A DNA stretch of 64,000 bases from Neolentinus lepideus HHB14362 ss-1 (taxonomy: Eukaryota > Basidiomycota > Agaricomycetes > Gloeophyllales > Gloeophyllaceae): the NCBI GenBank assembly GCA_001632425.1, contig KV425551.1, forward strand, positions 916,996 through 980,995, written 5' to 3'. The notes beneath the pieces are model-generated. The model saw only the letters and a list, made by a program, of their open reading frames with translations, had not been told where the DNA came from and did no database searches. Position 1 is the first letter of the stretch, and every line of letters begins with the position of its first letter. Made by a program: the position numbers and the translations under genes. Below are positions 22,857 through 34,180 of this stretch, piece after piece.

Positions 22857-22883
22857 GGCGATGGCGCGGTGGACGCGCTGTTG

Positions 22884-22952
22884 ACGCGTTGTGGTCGTCC
22901 AGAACGAGACCAACGGCATTGGCAATGATTCACGGTCACGTGATAGACGCGT
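22884..22952. promoter_or_regulatory. two MluI cell-cycle boxes (ACGCGT) upstream of SLD2
   Basis: Perfect ACGCGT hexamers at 22884-22889 and 22947-22952, that is 28 and 91 bp upstream of the SLD2 start codon. A near match ACGCGC is at 22873. In fungi this palindrome is bound by MBF (Mbp1/Swi6, Res/Cdc10), which drives replication genes at G1/S. The match of site and gene function supports the call. Confidence 0.55.
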
Positions 22953-23812
22953 TTGCCGTCGGCTTGGGATCGCGTGGGCTCGCAGTCGCTTGCCACCTCA
23001 TGTCAAGCACCTCCTTTCCAGAATGAAAGTTGCGGTGACAAAGTCTTGAAACCCCAAGAAGATTGCTATCCGAAGCCGAACGGAATTTTTTTCGAGAGAC
23101 TTGGTGTCATCGGACGTGAAGTCGAAGGACTTGTATTGCCAGTAAGCCGGATCTACTTCCTCTTGCCTATCACATCATCTTTAACATTTACTTACTTCTT
23201 ACGAACGTCATCTGGTTGTTTAGATATGCATATATATTCATAAGAACACTGCGGATCCGGAAATGACCGTCCGGAGCAAGCCAGGAGAAACCCCGACATA
23301 TTACCTTGTCGTGAAATTTTGTAAGTACCAGATATCCTGTCGTAAATTACTTGATAGACTCGACTCCCTGGACTTGCCAGGCCTCGAGGTGATTAACGGA
23401 CGATACCAAGCGAGGTTAGTCACTTCGTAGATAATCCGATCTCCGCACTCTCCCACTTGGATCCTGTTGTGCTATTCGCCGACTTCTTTCTTGTTCACAG
23501 GGCCACGGGGTTATTCACTGACCTTTTTCTTGTGAGGTCGTCAAGAGCCATTGTGACGTGATGTTACGTGTCACGGCGTTTTGCCTAAATATAGCAGCAA
23601 AGGTTATTGACCTGATTGGCACAACGGACCCGATTGTCCGCGACGTCGCGCCAATTGCCTTTGGTCGTCGTCCTCAGCTGTAGAGCTGTTCACGCGTCTC
23701 TTTCAAACGTTCACTTTCCAAAACTCCTTTCCTCCTTTCTGTCTGCTGCAACATATTCTTCCCCTAACCAATCACCCGCCAACGATACTTTCCGCTCTGC
23801 AATCTCGTCACC
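22953..23812. promoter_or_regulatory. divergent intergenic region upstream of the Pal1-like gene
   Basis: About 0.86 kb between the SLD2 promoter and the Pal1-like start. A TATA-like CTAAATATAG lies at 23585-23594, 220 bp before the ATG, and a TGACGTGATGTTACGTGTCACG segment with dyad character lies just before it (near 23554-23575). No coding exon is recognised. Confidence 0.35.
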
Positions 23813-25982
23813 ATGGCCCCTGGCGGACCTTCTCCGCAACAGAGATATGAAGTATGGTCCCCTAATCCGCCTGGGAGCGATCGCATAGAGTCAACAGGAA
23901 TAGAAGATGAAGATCCCTATGATGCTATATATCCCGAGGTCCATGACCTTGAAGCTGGGCCAAGTAGGTCGCAACCCAGAGAACCTTCGATGTCGGCGGC
24001 AAGTGCATCGGGCTCGACGCCACCACGCCCTTTCCCTAGTCTTTTGCGCGTTACCCACGATCCCGCCTTCTCCTCTGACCCATCTTCGAATCCATACTAC
24101 GTCTCGCATCTCAAAGAAAAGGCGTCCAGCAAGCAGAAGGCCGATAAAAAGAGTTTGGAAAATAAACTTGGTGTCGAACCACATGTCACCAATGAGGATG
24201 TTGAAGATAGAATGGAAGATGGAGACATGTTGGGACTCGATCCACCGCCGGCATACACTCCTTCCGCATCTACCAGTTCTACAACACCCTCTATGACTTC
24301 CGCTTCTTCGTTAACCCTGTCCGAGCCCCATTTCGCAATCACTCCATCTCACTCGCAATCGCAAATATCGGTGGTCACTGACTCAACGTCGTCTGATTTG
24401 GTGCGGATAGTCGTTTCTCCCTCTACCGAGTATCGCAATGCCTCCGGACCTGAGCTCCAGCCGCCTGTTGAACGACCTGTGTATGTTGGCAGCTTTTCTG
24501 AGCATGACATGCACATGCCGATACCGGAACGTTCACACTCCGATGAAGGCCACGGTGCGTCGAAGCGTACAAGCCCGAAGAGGAAGGTGCACCCGCAAGC
24601 ACTCGATCGTATAGATGAGTTGGATGTCACCAATCCTTTGGGTATTACGCTGCATAATGACGGGCCCTACGATGCGGTTAACCGGAAATTAGTGGGAAGT
24701 GTACATAGTATACCGCACCATAGGGGAAGGACAGGTAAAGCTAAGGACGACCAGGTACGTTAAATAGCTGTATTTGTCCAAACCATCACGACTGACTTCG
24801 GAGCAGATGACCCGGGGACCCCGTCATCCCGCCCTTCAGCCTGCCAGTTATGCTGTAGGTGATATTGTCCCCAAAGGATTCACTGGTCGACCTCTCGTCG
24901 ACGAATATTATGATCCCAACGCGTTTCATGTGTATTCTGGCCCTCAAAATAACCAACCCATCCCTCGACCATTCACCGTGGGCGTCCCTCCACACGTGTA
25001 TCCCGACTCTATGTATAATGCCGCTCATAGCGGTCGTGTCCCTTACCCGGCTCACTACTCTATGCCTAGTCCGTCTGCGAATTTTGACCAAGAATCCGTC
25101 CCTCCTGTCCCATATCATGGCCAACAGCACCCCATGCCTGCATCACGACATGATGGCCGTTTACACAAGTCGCCTTCCCCACCTCAATCACTACCGCCGA
25201 ACATGAAGCCTGGTCCTCATGGTGTAATAAGCGCACCTTCATGCCTACCCCCTCCTGGTGCAGGCTATACTGTATCACCTAGTCCGGCTAGCCAACGACT
25301 GCCGTTGCAACCTCTACCGCCTGAGCGCCAGCATCTTCTCTCTCCTCCTGCGGACACTATGACACCTCTTCCTAGTCCTTCCTTACCTAATCCGCACCCT
25401 GAACCCGTCGCCCACCAACATCAAGCCTCCTACCGAGCTCCTCCCGTACCGCAGGTCCCTAGACAACCTGTATCCAATATCCGCCACGCGCCACCGCTTC
25501 CCGAAATCCCTCTACCGCCACGAGCACTTCCCCACGAGCGCAGGCCATCTGGTCAAACTCAGAACCAACTTTTGCAGCCGCGCAACATACCACCCCGTCC
25601 GGCCCCTCACTACCTACCTAAACGCCTCGTCATGCCTTCGCCTCTCCAAAACCGACCACAACAATCTCAGCCAACTGCTGCGGCCCCACGGCCTGCCGCC
25701 CCGCTCTACCTCGACAAGCATCGCCCATTCCAGCCGGAAAAGAAGGTACAGTTCGACATGCACGTTCGCGCGCAGGAGATCCCGATGCACCAGAGGGAGC
25801 CGAAGCTCGTGAAGAAGCGGAATACTATTGCCGGGGCTGGGAATAATGCGAGGGAGGAGCGTCAGCCAGAGGGTATGCATCGGCGGGGCACGTCGTGGTT
25901 CGGCGGAAAGATGACGCGGCACGCGACTGTGCAGGAGGAGAAGGGGTCGAAGTTTGGCAGGAAGCTGAGCAAGCGGAAGTGA
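23813..25982 (+). CDS. Pal1-like cell morphology protein (putative)
   Basis: A 705-residue, largely disordered protein from two exons (23813-24754, 24807-25982; 52-nt intron). Near residue 285 it contains IDELDVTNPLGITLHNDGPYD, which resembles the short conserved core of fungal Pal1 proteins (LDVT, then H-x-GP-Y/F-D/E-A). Pal1 family members act at endocytic sites and in cell shape with Sla2. The rest is Pro-rich (many PPLP and PxxP motifs in the second exon) with a basic C-terminus ending FGRKLSKRK. The motif match is from memory and covers only about 20 residues, so the family name is tentative. Intact frame and the ACC-ATG context support the start. Confidence 0.55.
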
Positions 25983-26630
25983 ACCGTGAGCCATTTCCGA
26001 CTCAAGTATTTTTGCTTTAATTGGGTTCCACGTTTGTTCACGCACACGCACGTTTTACGATCACCAATCCCTCATTCCGTTTTGTTGCTATGCGCTTCTG
26101 CAATGGACCATGGGACACATGTAACACTGCCTTCATGTTGCTTTCTACCTGTATTAATCGAGGTTAATTGGCCCTCAAGACTTGATATTTATTATCGCAA
26201 CGTTAGAGCACAACCATTGGACCTTACGTTAGGCGACGTTCCGTTGATCAATGATATTAGTAGGAGGCGAGGCTTATCGGCTCCCCCGCATATGATTGCT
26301 CTCCACCCGCGCATGTCAGGAAGGAAGTTCGGTCCATCTGGCCTGCATTGCATGACTGTCAATAACACCGGTTGTAACGTTTGCAAAAGGAAGTCCAAAG
26401 CTCTCTTCCACGATATGGCTGTTGTGGCCGACGATGCCAATGTCATGGAGATCTTCGACCATATGGTAACATTCGCGGGGTAAACGCAGCACACATGCGT
26501 ACCGGAGCTTGGAACGTAACGGGGCCCTTGTATCATAGGGAAGGAAGTGCGAACATAAAAAGCATGGGCCTTAGGCAAGGACTCGGCTTCCTCCCATCCA
26601 GCCTCCCGGTAGTGATCCACTCACCACAAA
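25983..26630. other. intergenic stretch upstream of the RNase gene
   Basis: Carries the 3' UTR of the Pal1-like gene and the RNase promoter. The open frame at 25986-26483 has no conserved content or start context. Nothing else is seen except a TATA-like box near the RNase start. Confidence 0.3.
26554..26561 (+). promoter_or_regulatory. TATA-like box of the secreted RNase gene
   Basis: ACATAAAAAGC at about 70-77 bp before the ATG at 26631. Position and sequence fit a TATA element; there is no further support. Confidence 0.4.
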
Positions 26631-27172
<542 letters not shown>

Positions 27173-27425
27173 TATCATTTGGGCATGTGTTCATTGGACA
27201 AAGTAACTATACCTGTAGCATTGGCACATAAAAATCTTGACTTTGTAGATGAGGCGTGACTGTATTGGACCGAAGACATTGTGCAGCGAGAGAGCAAGAC
27301 GGATGCAAAGACAAATATCGTACGAGTCAGGCAAGATGTGTAACCTGTGCTTTACCATCATACAAAGATTAAGATACAAGTGCGACAGAAAGCGTAACAA
27401 ACACGATTACGTCACCGTAAAGGCA

Positions 27426-28294
27426 TCAGTAACCCAAGAGCCGGAACATGAATTGGAAGGTGTATTGCTTGGTGTCCGGATCCCAGTGCGACCAGTTCCA
27501 GTACCCAGCGTCGTCTGTCTCATCCTCAATCTCCCGGGCTGGGATACGGAAAGCAATAGTTTCGTATGGCTCCGCTGCAACCTATAAAGGGGTCAGCTAC
27601 TCTTTAACAACGAGAAGTAGGACGTACAATTAAGTACTGATAATTCTTGTTTGGTGGCTCCTTCTTTTGCTCCCATGCACTCATAAACCGTTTTCGTGGT
27701 ATGACCCCGGGCTTGATTTGAGGAAGGTGGACTTGGACCATCATGCCCTCCTTGCCAGTGTCTCTATCCCTCACTTTCGTAACCCGATATCCTGGCCGAC
27801 CTATTATGAGGAAGACCTTGCGCTGGATGTTCTGCTGCGGCGGAGCAATGGTCAGCTGCGTGTCTTTGGCATCACGCGCTGCTCGGCGGGCTAAGTTCGT
27901 CTGGTGCTTCTTCCCCTGAGTATGAGCGAGGTATGATCCTTCATTGGTGTGTAGAGTCAGACAAAGTCGGCATTCAAGAGAGCCAAGGTGGTTCCTAAGA
28001 ATATAAGGATCCTGCAAACGGACTCGTCAACGATGCCGTTTCCAGAGTAAGACACTGCTACTCACTTTGGCTAAGTCAATCGTCTCCATAGCCAGTTTCC
28101 GCAGACGTTCACGTCGGTCCACATTTGATTCTGATGCACCCGCTACACCACCACCACCAAACTTCGAACCCACTCGATTCTTAAGGACGTTGCGTGAGTA
28201 TAACCATCAATCGTGCGAGGTGTCAGCACGAACCTGGTAATCTATAAGGATATGAGCGCATGTTTAGGATAATTAGTGCTGTTCACGTACCCAT
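27426..28294 (-). CDS. SF3A2: splicing factor 3A subunit 2 (SF3a66/Prp11)
   Basis: A 221-residue component of the U2 snRNP that helps anchor U2 at the branch site. Five exons: 28291-28294 (ATGG), 28234-28241 (8 nt), 28066-28179, 27628-28011, 27426-27581. The N-terminus MDYQNRVGSKFGGGGVAG, the C2H2-type zinc finger (ECRLCLTLHTNEGSYLAHTQ), KVFLIIGRPGYRVTKVRD and the C-terminal AAEPYETIAFRIPAREI are near-invariant in the family. Human SF3A2 has a long Pro-rich tail, which is absent here as in most fungi. The split of the first four codons over three exons is dictated by the conserved MDYQNR start. It is divergent from RRP5 (237 bp). Confidence 0.95.
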
Positions 28295-28531
28295 TTTGCG
28301 TGTAAGCCTTAGACAAGATACAAAGAATGCAAGGATTGCAAGGAAACACCACAACGGACGAGGTTCTCACGGTCTACTACATTCTCTGAAGTGATCGGTG
28401 CTGTGGCTGAAAACTTTTGAGAGGGAAGACACTTCGAGTCCACTATAATCACCTGCTAAGACCACCACGTAGTCACACACTATATTCCCTTTCTCCCAGA
28501 CGAGATTCCAATTACTCTATTTTTCCATCCC

Positions 28532-31500
28532 ATGTCAGCGAAACGCCCTCTCGAAAAGCCATCTGCTCCGAGTCCAAAGAAGGCCAAAATATCATCAGAG
28601 AAGAAACAGAAAGCCAAAGATGCCAAACCTCTACAACCGCGCACGTCCCTCTTGACGGACGAGGTCGACTTTCCCAGAGGTGGTGGGACGACTTTGACGC
28701 CCTTGGAGGTGAAGACTATCCGCGCAGAGGCTGTTAAGGAAGCGAATGAAGAGTTACTGCGAGTGCGTTTAGTCTCTCGTTAGCTCCAGATGTGACAAGT
28801 TTGATTATGATGCTTTCAGGATGGAACCATGTCGGGCTCTCAGCCAAAATCGAAGAAGAGGAAGTCTGAGAGTAATGCGAGGCAGAAGTCGAAGGAAGGA
28901 AAGAGCGGCAGTATTCGACCGGAGCATCTCAATTACAAGGTACGGAAACGCTTTGACTTTGTATTATGGAGTTATTAATCCAAATGTGTTACAGCGTATC
29001 ACTCCCGGAATGAAGCTATATGGTCAAATATTTTCTGTCCAACCACTTGCTCTTATCGTTTCTCTACCCAATCAGTTATGGGCTCACGTTCCCATAACTC
29101 AGACGTCCTCTCAACTAACAAAGCGGCTCGAATCAATGGATGAAGATGAGGAGATGCGTGAGTCAAGCGACGAGGACGAAGATTCTCCAAACGCGCCAGG
29201 CCGGGTCCCCGACCTGTACGAGATTTTCCGTCCTGGCCAATACGTACGTGGCATAGTGACTGCAGTTCACGCTTCTGGGTCTTCAGAGTCAAGTATCACG
29301 GGCAGAGCTAAGGATGAGAGCCAGAAAGCCAGTAGGAGAGTTGAGATGAGTCTCATTCCTGAGAAAGTGAACGAAGGCTTGGCCAAGGCGGATCTCAAGG
29401 CTGGTCTGGTTCGTAGCCATCTGAAATAGCCACTCAGTTGCTTTAGCTAATGGATTTAGTAGACGCTGTCGGCAGCGGTAGCCAGTCTCGAAGATCACGG
29501 ATACATTTTGGAGCTGGGAGTACCAAACGTCACGGGTTTCCTCTCATACCGAGAAGCTGAAAGAGGTCCTTTCCCGGCAAATTCAAAATTACATGTCGGT
29601 CAAATTATCGACGTTGCCGTGTCTGCCATGTCTAGTAATGGCCGTACGTGTACCGTCTCAGTCGACAGCAAGACGCTAGCTTCGACCTCAGTGAGTCTTA
29701 TAACTCCATGTATCCGATTTACGTTCATATCTTTCCGGATATAGGCCTCGGAAATTAGCAATGTGACCTCCGTCCTGCCGGGGATGTTGGTGCAATCACT
29801 TGTAGCCGCTGTCCTCCCTGACGGTCTCAACCTACAAGTCCTCGGCTCCTTCGAGGGTACTGTAGACCAATATCACGTCCGCGCTGACAACATCCAAGGA
29901 ACGTACAAGACCGGTCAGAAAGTGAAGGGCCGGATTCTCTATGACATTCCAGGGACTGTTCCTCCTCGATTTGCACTATCACTTTTAGATCACGTTGTCA
30001 AGCTTGACTTGAAGCGTGCAGAACAGGACGTCGAGTCTCAGAGTAATTTCACTTTACCGGAGGCTTATCCAATTGGACAGAATCTTGAGAGTGTGGAGGT
30101 GCTCCGCGTGGAACCAGAGAGAGGCCTTGTTGTGGCCGTGCAGCCAGGCGTAAAAGGTTTCATCCACGTCAGTTTCCCCCATCTTTAATCCATTAACTTT
30201 GCTAATTACAATACAGATCTCACAAACTTCTGACGATCACGTCCCCATCATCTCCGCCAACTCAGGTCCATGGAAGCTTGGCACTCTTCACAGAGCTCGG
30301 GTTACCGGTTACCTGCCCTTCGACGGACTGCTCCAGCTATCTCTGCGTCCCTCTGTCTTAGAACAGAAATTTTTACAAGTTGGCGACGTGCAAGTCGGAT
30401 CCATCATCAAGGGCACGATTAAGAAGCTTACAGACTCGGCGATGTTTGTTTTAATATCTGGAAACGTCGATGGAGTGATCTGGCCAAATCATTATGCGGA
30501 TATCACGCTCAAGCATCCGCAGAAGCGGTTCAAAGTAGGAGGTTCAATACGCTGCCGCGTAAGCTTCAGACGCTGGTGGGAAGGGACTAATTGTTCATGC
30601 TGAATTGCTAGGTTCTAGTCGTCGATGCTGAGAGGCAGCGTATCTCATTGACCGCGAAGAAGACTCTGATTGATTCCACCCTGCCTATTGTGGCGAAGAT
30701 GGAAGATGCGAGAGTGGGCGTAGTCACGCACGCCGTCATTTTTAGGGTGTCTGAGAAGAATTTGAACGTCGAGTTCTACAATGGCCTGAAAGCTATCGTT
30801 CCCTCTCGAGAAATTAGGTAAGCGGTAACTACAAATCTCTAGCAGCGAAACTTACACCTATCCAGCGAGAGTGCACCCGGTCGACTCACCGATACCTTTC
30901 CGATTGGCAAACCTGTCACAGTACGGATCATATCCGTAGACCCTGCAAGCCGGCGTATTGTAGCGAGTATCCGGCAAGGAGCTCCCAACTACAAGTCTGC
31001 ACTCGTGGACACCAGCGGGGTGGAGATCGGGAACATTGTCCAAGGCACGGTGGCTGAAATCCACAAAGACAACATCGTAGTCACACTTCAGCCGACTCAA
31101 GTTCGAGCCCTTCTATCACTGGGCAACCTCGCCAACCGCCGCGGTCTGACTGTTGCACAGTTGCGTGTGTCTCTCAAATCCGGTGACGATTTGGACGATC
31201 TGGTAGTCGTCTCTCGCAATCCGGAAAAAGGCTTCGTAATCGTTGCCAGTAGGCCGAAAGGAAAGGAATTGTTAGCGACTAAGGGCGCGATCTCGCTGGA
31301 TACTCTTCATGTAGGACAACTTGTCGGTGGACGTATCCTTCGTCATGGTCCTAAGGGTGCAGTCGTCAAGCTAACTAGCCAGATTCATGGTACTTTGCAC
31401 CCGATCGATGCTTGTGACGACTATGACGCTGGCACACCATTCCCCTCACCTGACTCTGTCTTGAAGGCCGCCGTACTTGCGATTGATAAGGACAAGAAGC

Positions 31501-33693
31501 ATCTCACTCTATCGACTCGGCAGTCGAGACTGAATCCGGAGTCGCATCCTCCAGTTGTGGACCCCGAGGTTCAAGATCATACTCAACTCAAAGTTGGAGA
31601 CACTGTTCGGGGCTTTATCAAGAGTGTTACTGAACATGGGCTATTCGTGACTATCGGACGTGGGATTGACGCTCGGGTCCAGATCAAAGAATTATTTGAC
31701 GACGTAAGTCGCATGATTTAACATGCTCTACATGTATTGACGATCATCAGTTCGTCAAAGACTGGAAGCCCCGATTTCAGGCAAACCAGCTTGTCAAGGG
31801 TAGGATTTTGAGGTATACTGCGTCAGTCTTTGCATAAACTGGTCTGACTGTGCGATAGCATCAACGTCGAGAAGAAGAAGGTCGAAATGTCTTTCCGGTC
31901 TGGAAGCACAAACAAGAATTCTTCGTCCATATCGTTCAATGATCTGAGCGAAGGCCAGAAGATAGACGGTAGAGTGAAGAGAGTCGAAGACTATGGTCTC
32001 TTTATTCAGATCGAGAATTCTAAGCTTACCGGACTTTGCCACAAATCGGAGGTAATATCACTTACCTTCTCCGCTGCTCTTACTTGGCATTGACTCCATG
32101 GACAGCTTTCAGACAACAAGGACGCAGACGTCACCCTAGCGCTCCGAAGCTTCCGAGAGGGTGATCGAGTCAAGGCTGTGATTCTATCTCTTGATTCTGA
32201 AAAGCAAAGAATATCTCTAGGTCTGAAACCGTCGTACTTCACTGAAGATGAATTTGCCGCACTAGAGGATAACGAAATGGAAGATCGACCAAGTCAACCC
32301 TCGGAGCCCTTGGGTGTCGTCGAAGAAGACTCCGCACCTTCTGGTTCTGATGAAGACGTCGATGAGAATGGCACATACGCGTCCGACGGAGATGAGGAAT
32401 CTGAAGACGAAATCATAGCTGTGAACACCGATGACCGACCACAGACTTTGGGCGACGGTATTTTCGAGGAGCGCAGTAATCTTGACCCCAATGCTGGAGA
32501 ATCTCTACCATCCCTCAAGCTGCATGGTTTCAAGTGGGACGGTGATCATGAATCCTCTGATCACGAAGAAGAGTCGGCCCACTCGTCTGATGACAGCGAC
32601 GGAGAGGAGCAGAATAAGAAGAAACGGAAGCGTCGTCAGAAAAAGGTTGAGCAAGATCTGACTGCGGCTTTGCAGACCAAGACACCTGAATCAAGCGCGG
32701 ATTTCGAGCGTCTCCTTCTGGGGTCACCCAACTCGTCCTACATCTGGATCCAGTACATGTCGTTCCAGCTGCGCCTTGCTGAGATCGAGAAATCTCGAGA
32801 CATTGGTCGCCGGGCTCTTCGTACCATCAACTTCCGAGAAGAGGTCGAGAAACTGAACGTCTGGGTTGCTCTGCTCAATCTTGAAAATGCATATGGGACA
32901 GACGATACGTTGGAGAGCACGTTCAAGGAGGCTGCGCGTAGCTGCGATTCCAAAACCGTACATCTTCGCCTCGCCGCTATATTTGATGAGTCGGGCAAAA
33001 AAGACGTATGGTGCCGCTGTTTGCTTTGACATCGTAATCTGACAGGTCTATGACAGCGAGCAGAAGAACAATTTAAGCGCACATGCAAGAAATTTGGCCA
33101 AAGTTCCAAAGTTTGGACGCTGTTCTGTGAGCACTATCTGAAACGTGGTCAGCTCGAGGATGCGAGGAACTTGCTACCACGCGGTCTGCAAAGTTTAGAG
33201 AAGCGGAAACGTACGACGTTCAAAACACTAGCTGGATAAGCTAGTACTAACAGAAGTAACAGACCTGAAAACGATTTCCAAATTTGCCCAGTTAGAATAC
33301 AAGCTAGGAGATTCAGAACAAGGACGCACGATCTTCGAAGGCATCATTGACTCGCATCCCAAACGTCATGATCTATGGCTGGTTTACATTGACATGGAAG
33401 CCTCCCAGAGCGAGATCCAGAATATGAGGTCAGTGCAAGTCGTCTCTGTCATGTTATATGTTCACACAGTGTTGCTTAGGAATCTATTTGAACGTCTTTT
33501 CGGGCAAAAATTGACGAGCCACAAAGCGAAGTAAGTTCGGAGATATTTTCCGGTGGTCTCCGCTAATTACTGTACCAGGACCTTGTTCAAAAAGTGGCTG
33601 GAGCTGGAAAGGAGGATCGGGGATGAGGAAGGGCAGGCCCTGGTGAAGGAAAAGGCCATCGAATGGACGCAGAGAGCGGCTGGGAGTGATTAA
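28532..33693 (+). CDS. RRP5: rRNA biogenesis protein RRP5
   Basis: A 1480-residue nucleolar factor required for processing at A0-A3 sites in both 40S and 60S pathways. Fifteen exons: 28532-28762, 28820-28939, 28995-29408, 29463-29690, 29745-30167, 30217-30558, 30612-30817, 30866-31703, 31751-31812, 31859-32051, 32106-33005, 33057-33210, 33263-33428, 33480-33530, 33579-33693. The first two thirds are a string of S1 RNA-binding domains (for example [19 protein letters not shown] and [19 protein letters not shown]). An acidic linker follows (around residues 1010-1120), then HAT/TPR repeats ([58 protein letters not shown]). N-terminal Lys-rich NLS-like stretches agree with nucleolar location. All junctions keep frame; length is slightly below yeast Rrp5. 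Confidence 0.95.
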
Positions 33694-34180
33694 TGCATCA
33701 CCTAAATAATTCGCCACACCCATCGCTGTCACATACTATACGATGCTGGGCGATGCGGTCCAGGGGACACGGGACATAGGCGACGAAACACGCCATCGTC
33801 GCTGCTGGGAGAAGTATCACAGTCTTGAAGGACTCTTTCACCATCAGTTTATTGATGGGCTTCGCCTATAAGCGCCATTGGTGCTTGCTCCCTCCGATTC
33901 TAGAGAAAATGCGAGAAATGACGAGACAAAATAAGCGACTGCGACGGTGCCCCGGGGACAAAGGTCCAGCACCCGTATTGCATTGCTAGCAAATACCTGA
34001 TATTATATGCGCATGATAAGAGCACACCATACTACTGCAATATATAATGGAAAATAGTAAACCGAAAAGCAATCGTGAAAACGGACAAAATAATGTAGGA
34101 TGCGACTGTTGACCAAAGGAGTGTGGCGACACCTGTTCATGAGACAAGATGGGGGGTATAAATGTGTGTAATAATGGAAA
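33694..34180. other. convergent 3' intergenic region
   Basis: Between the stops of RRP5 and the Tea1-like gene. AT-rich 3' UTR-type sequence such as ATATAATGGAAAATAG; no gene is seen. Confidence 0.3.

Noticed and set aside
33040..33060. Acceptor CTGACAG (33045) in RRP5
   Set aside because: It breaks the HAT-repeat frame; the next AG at 33055-33056 gives [14 protein letters not shown], matching the family.
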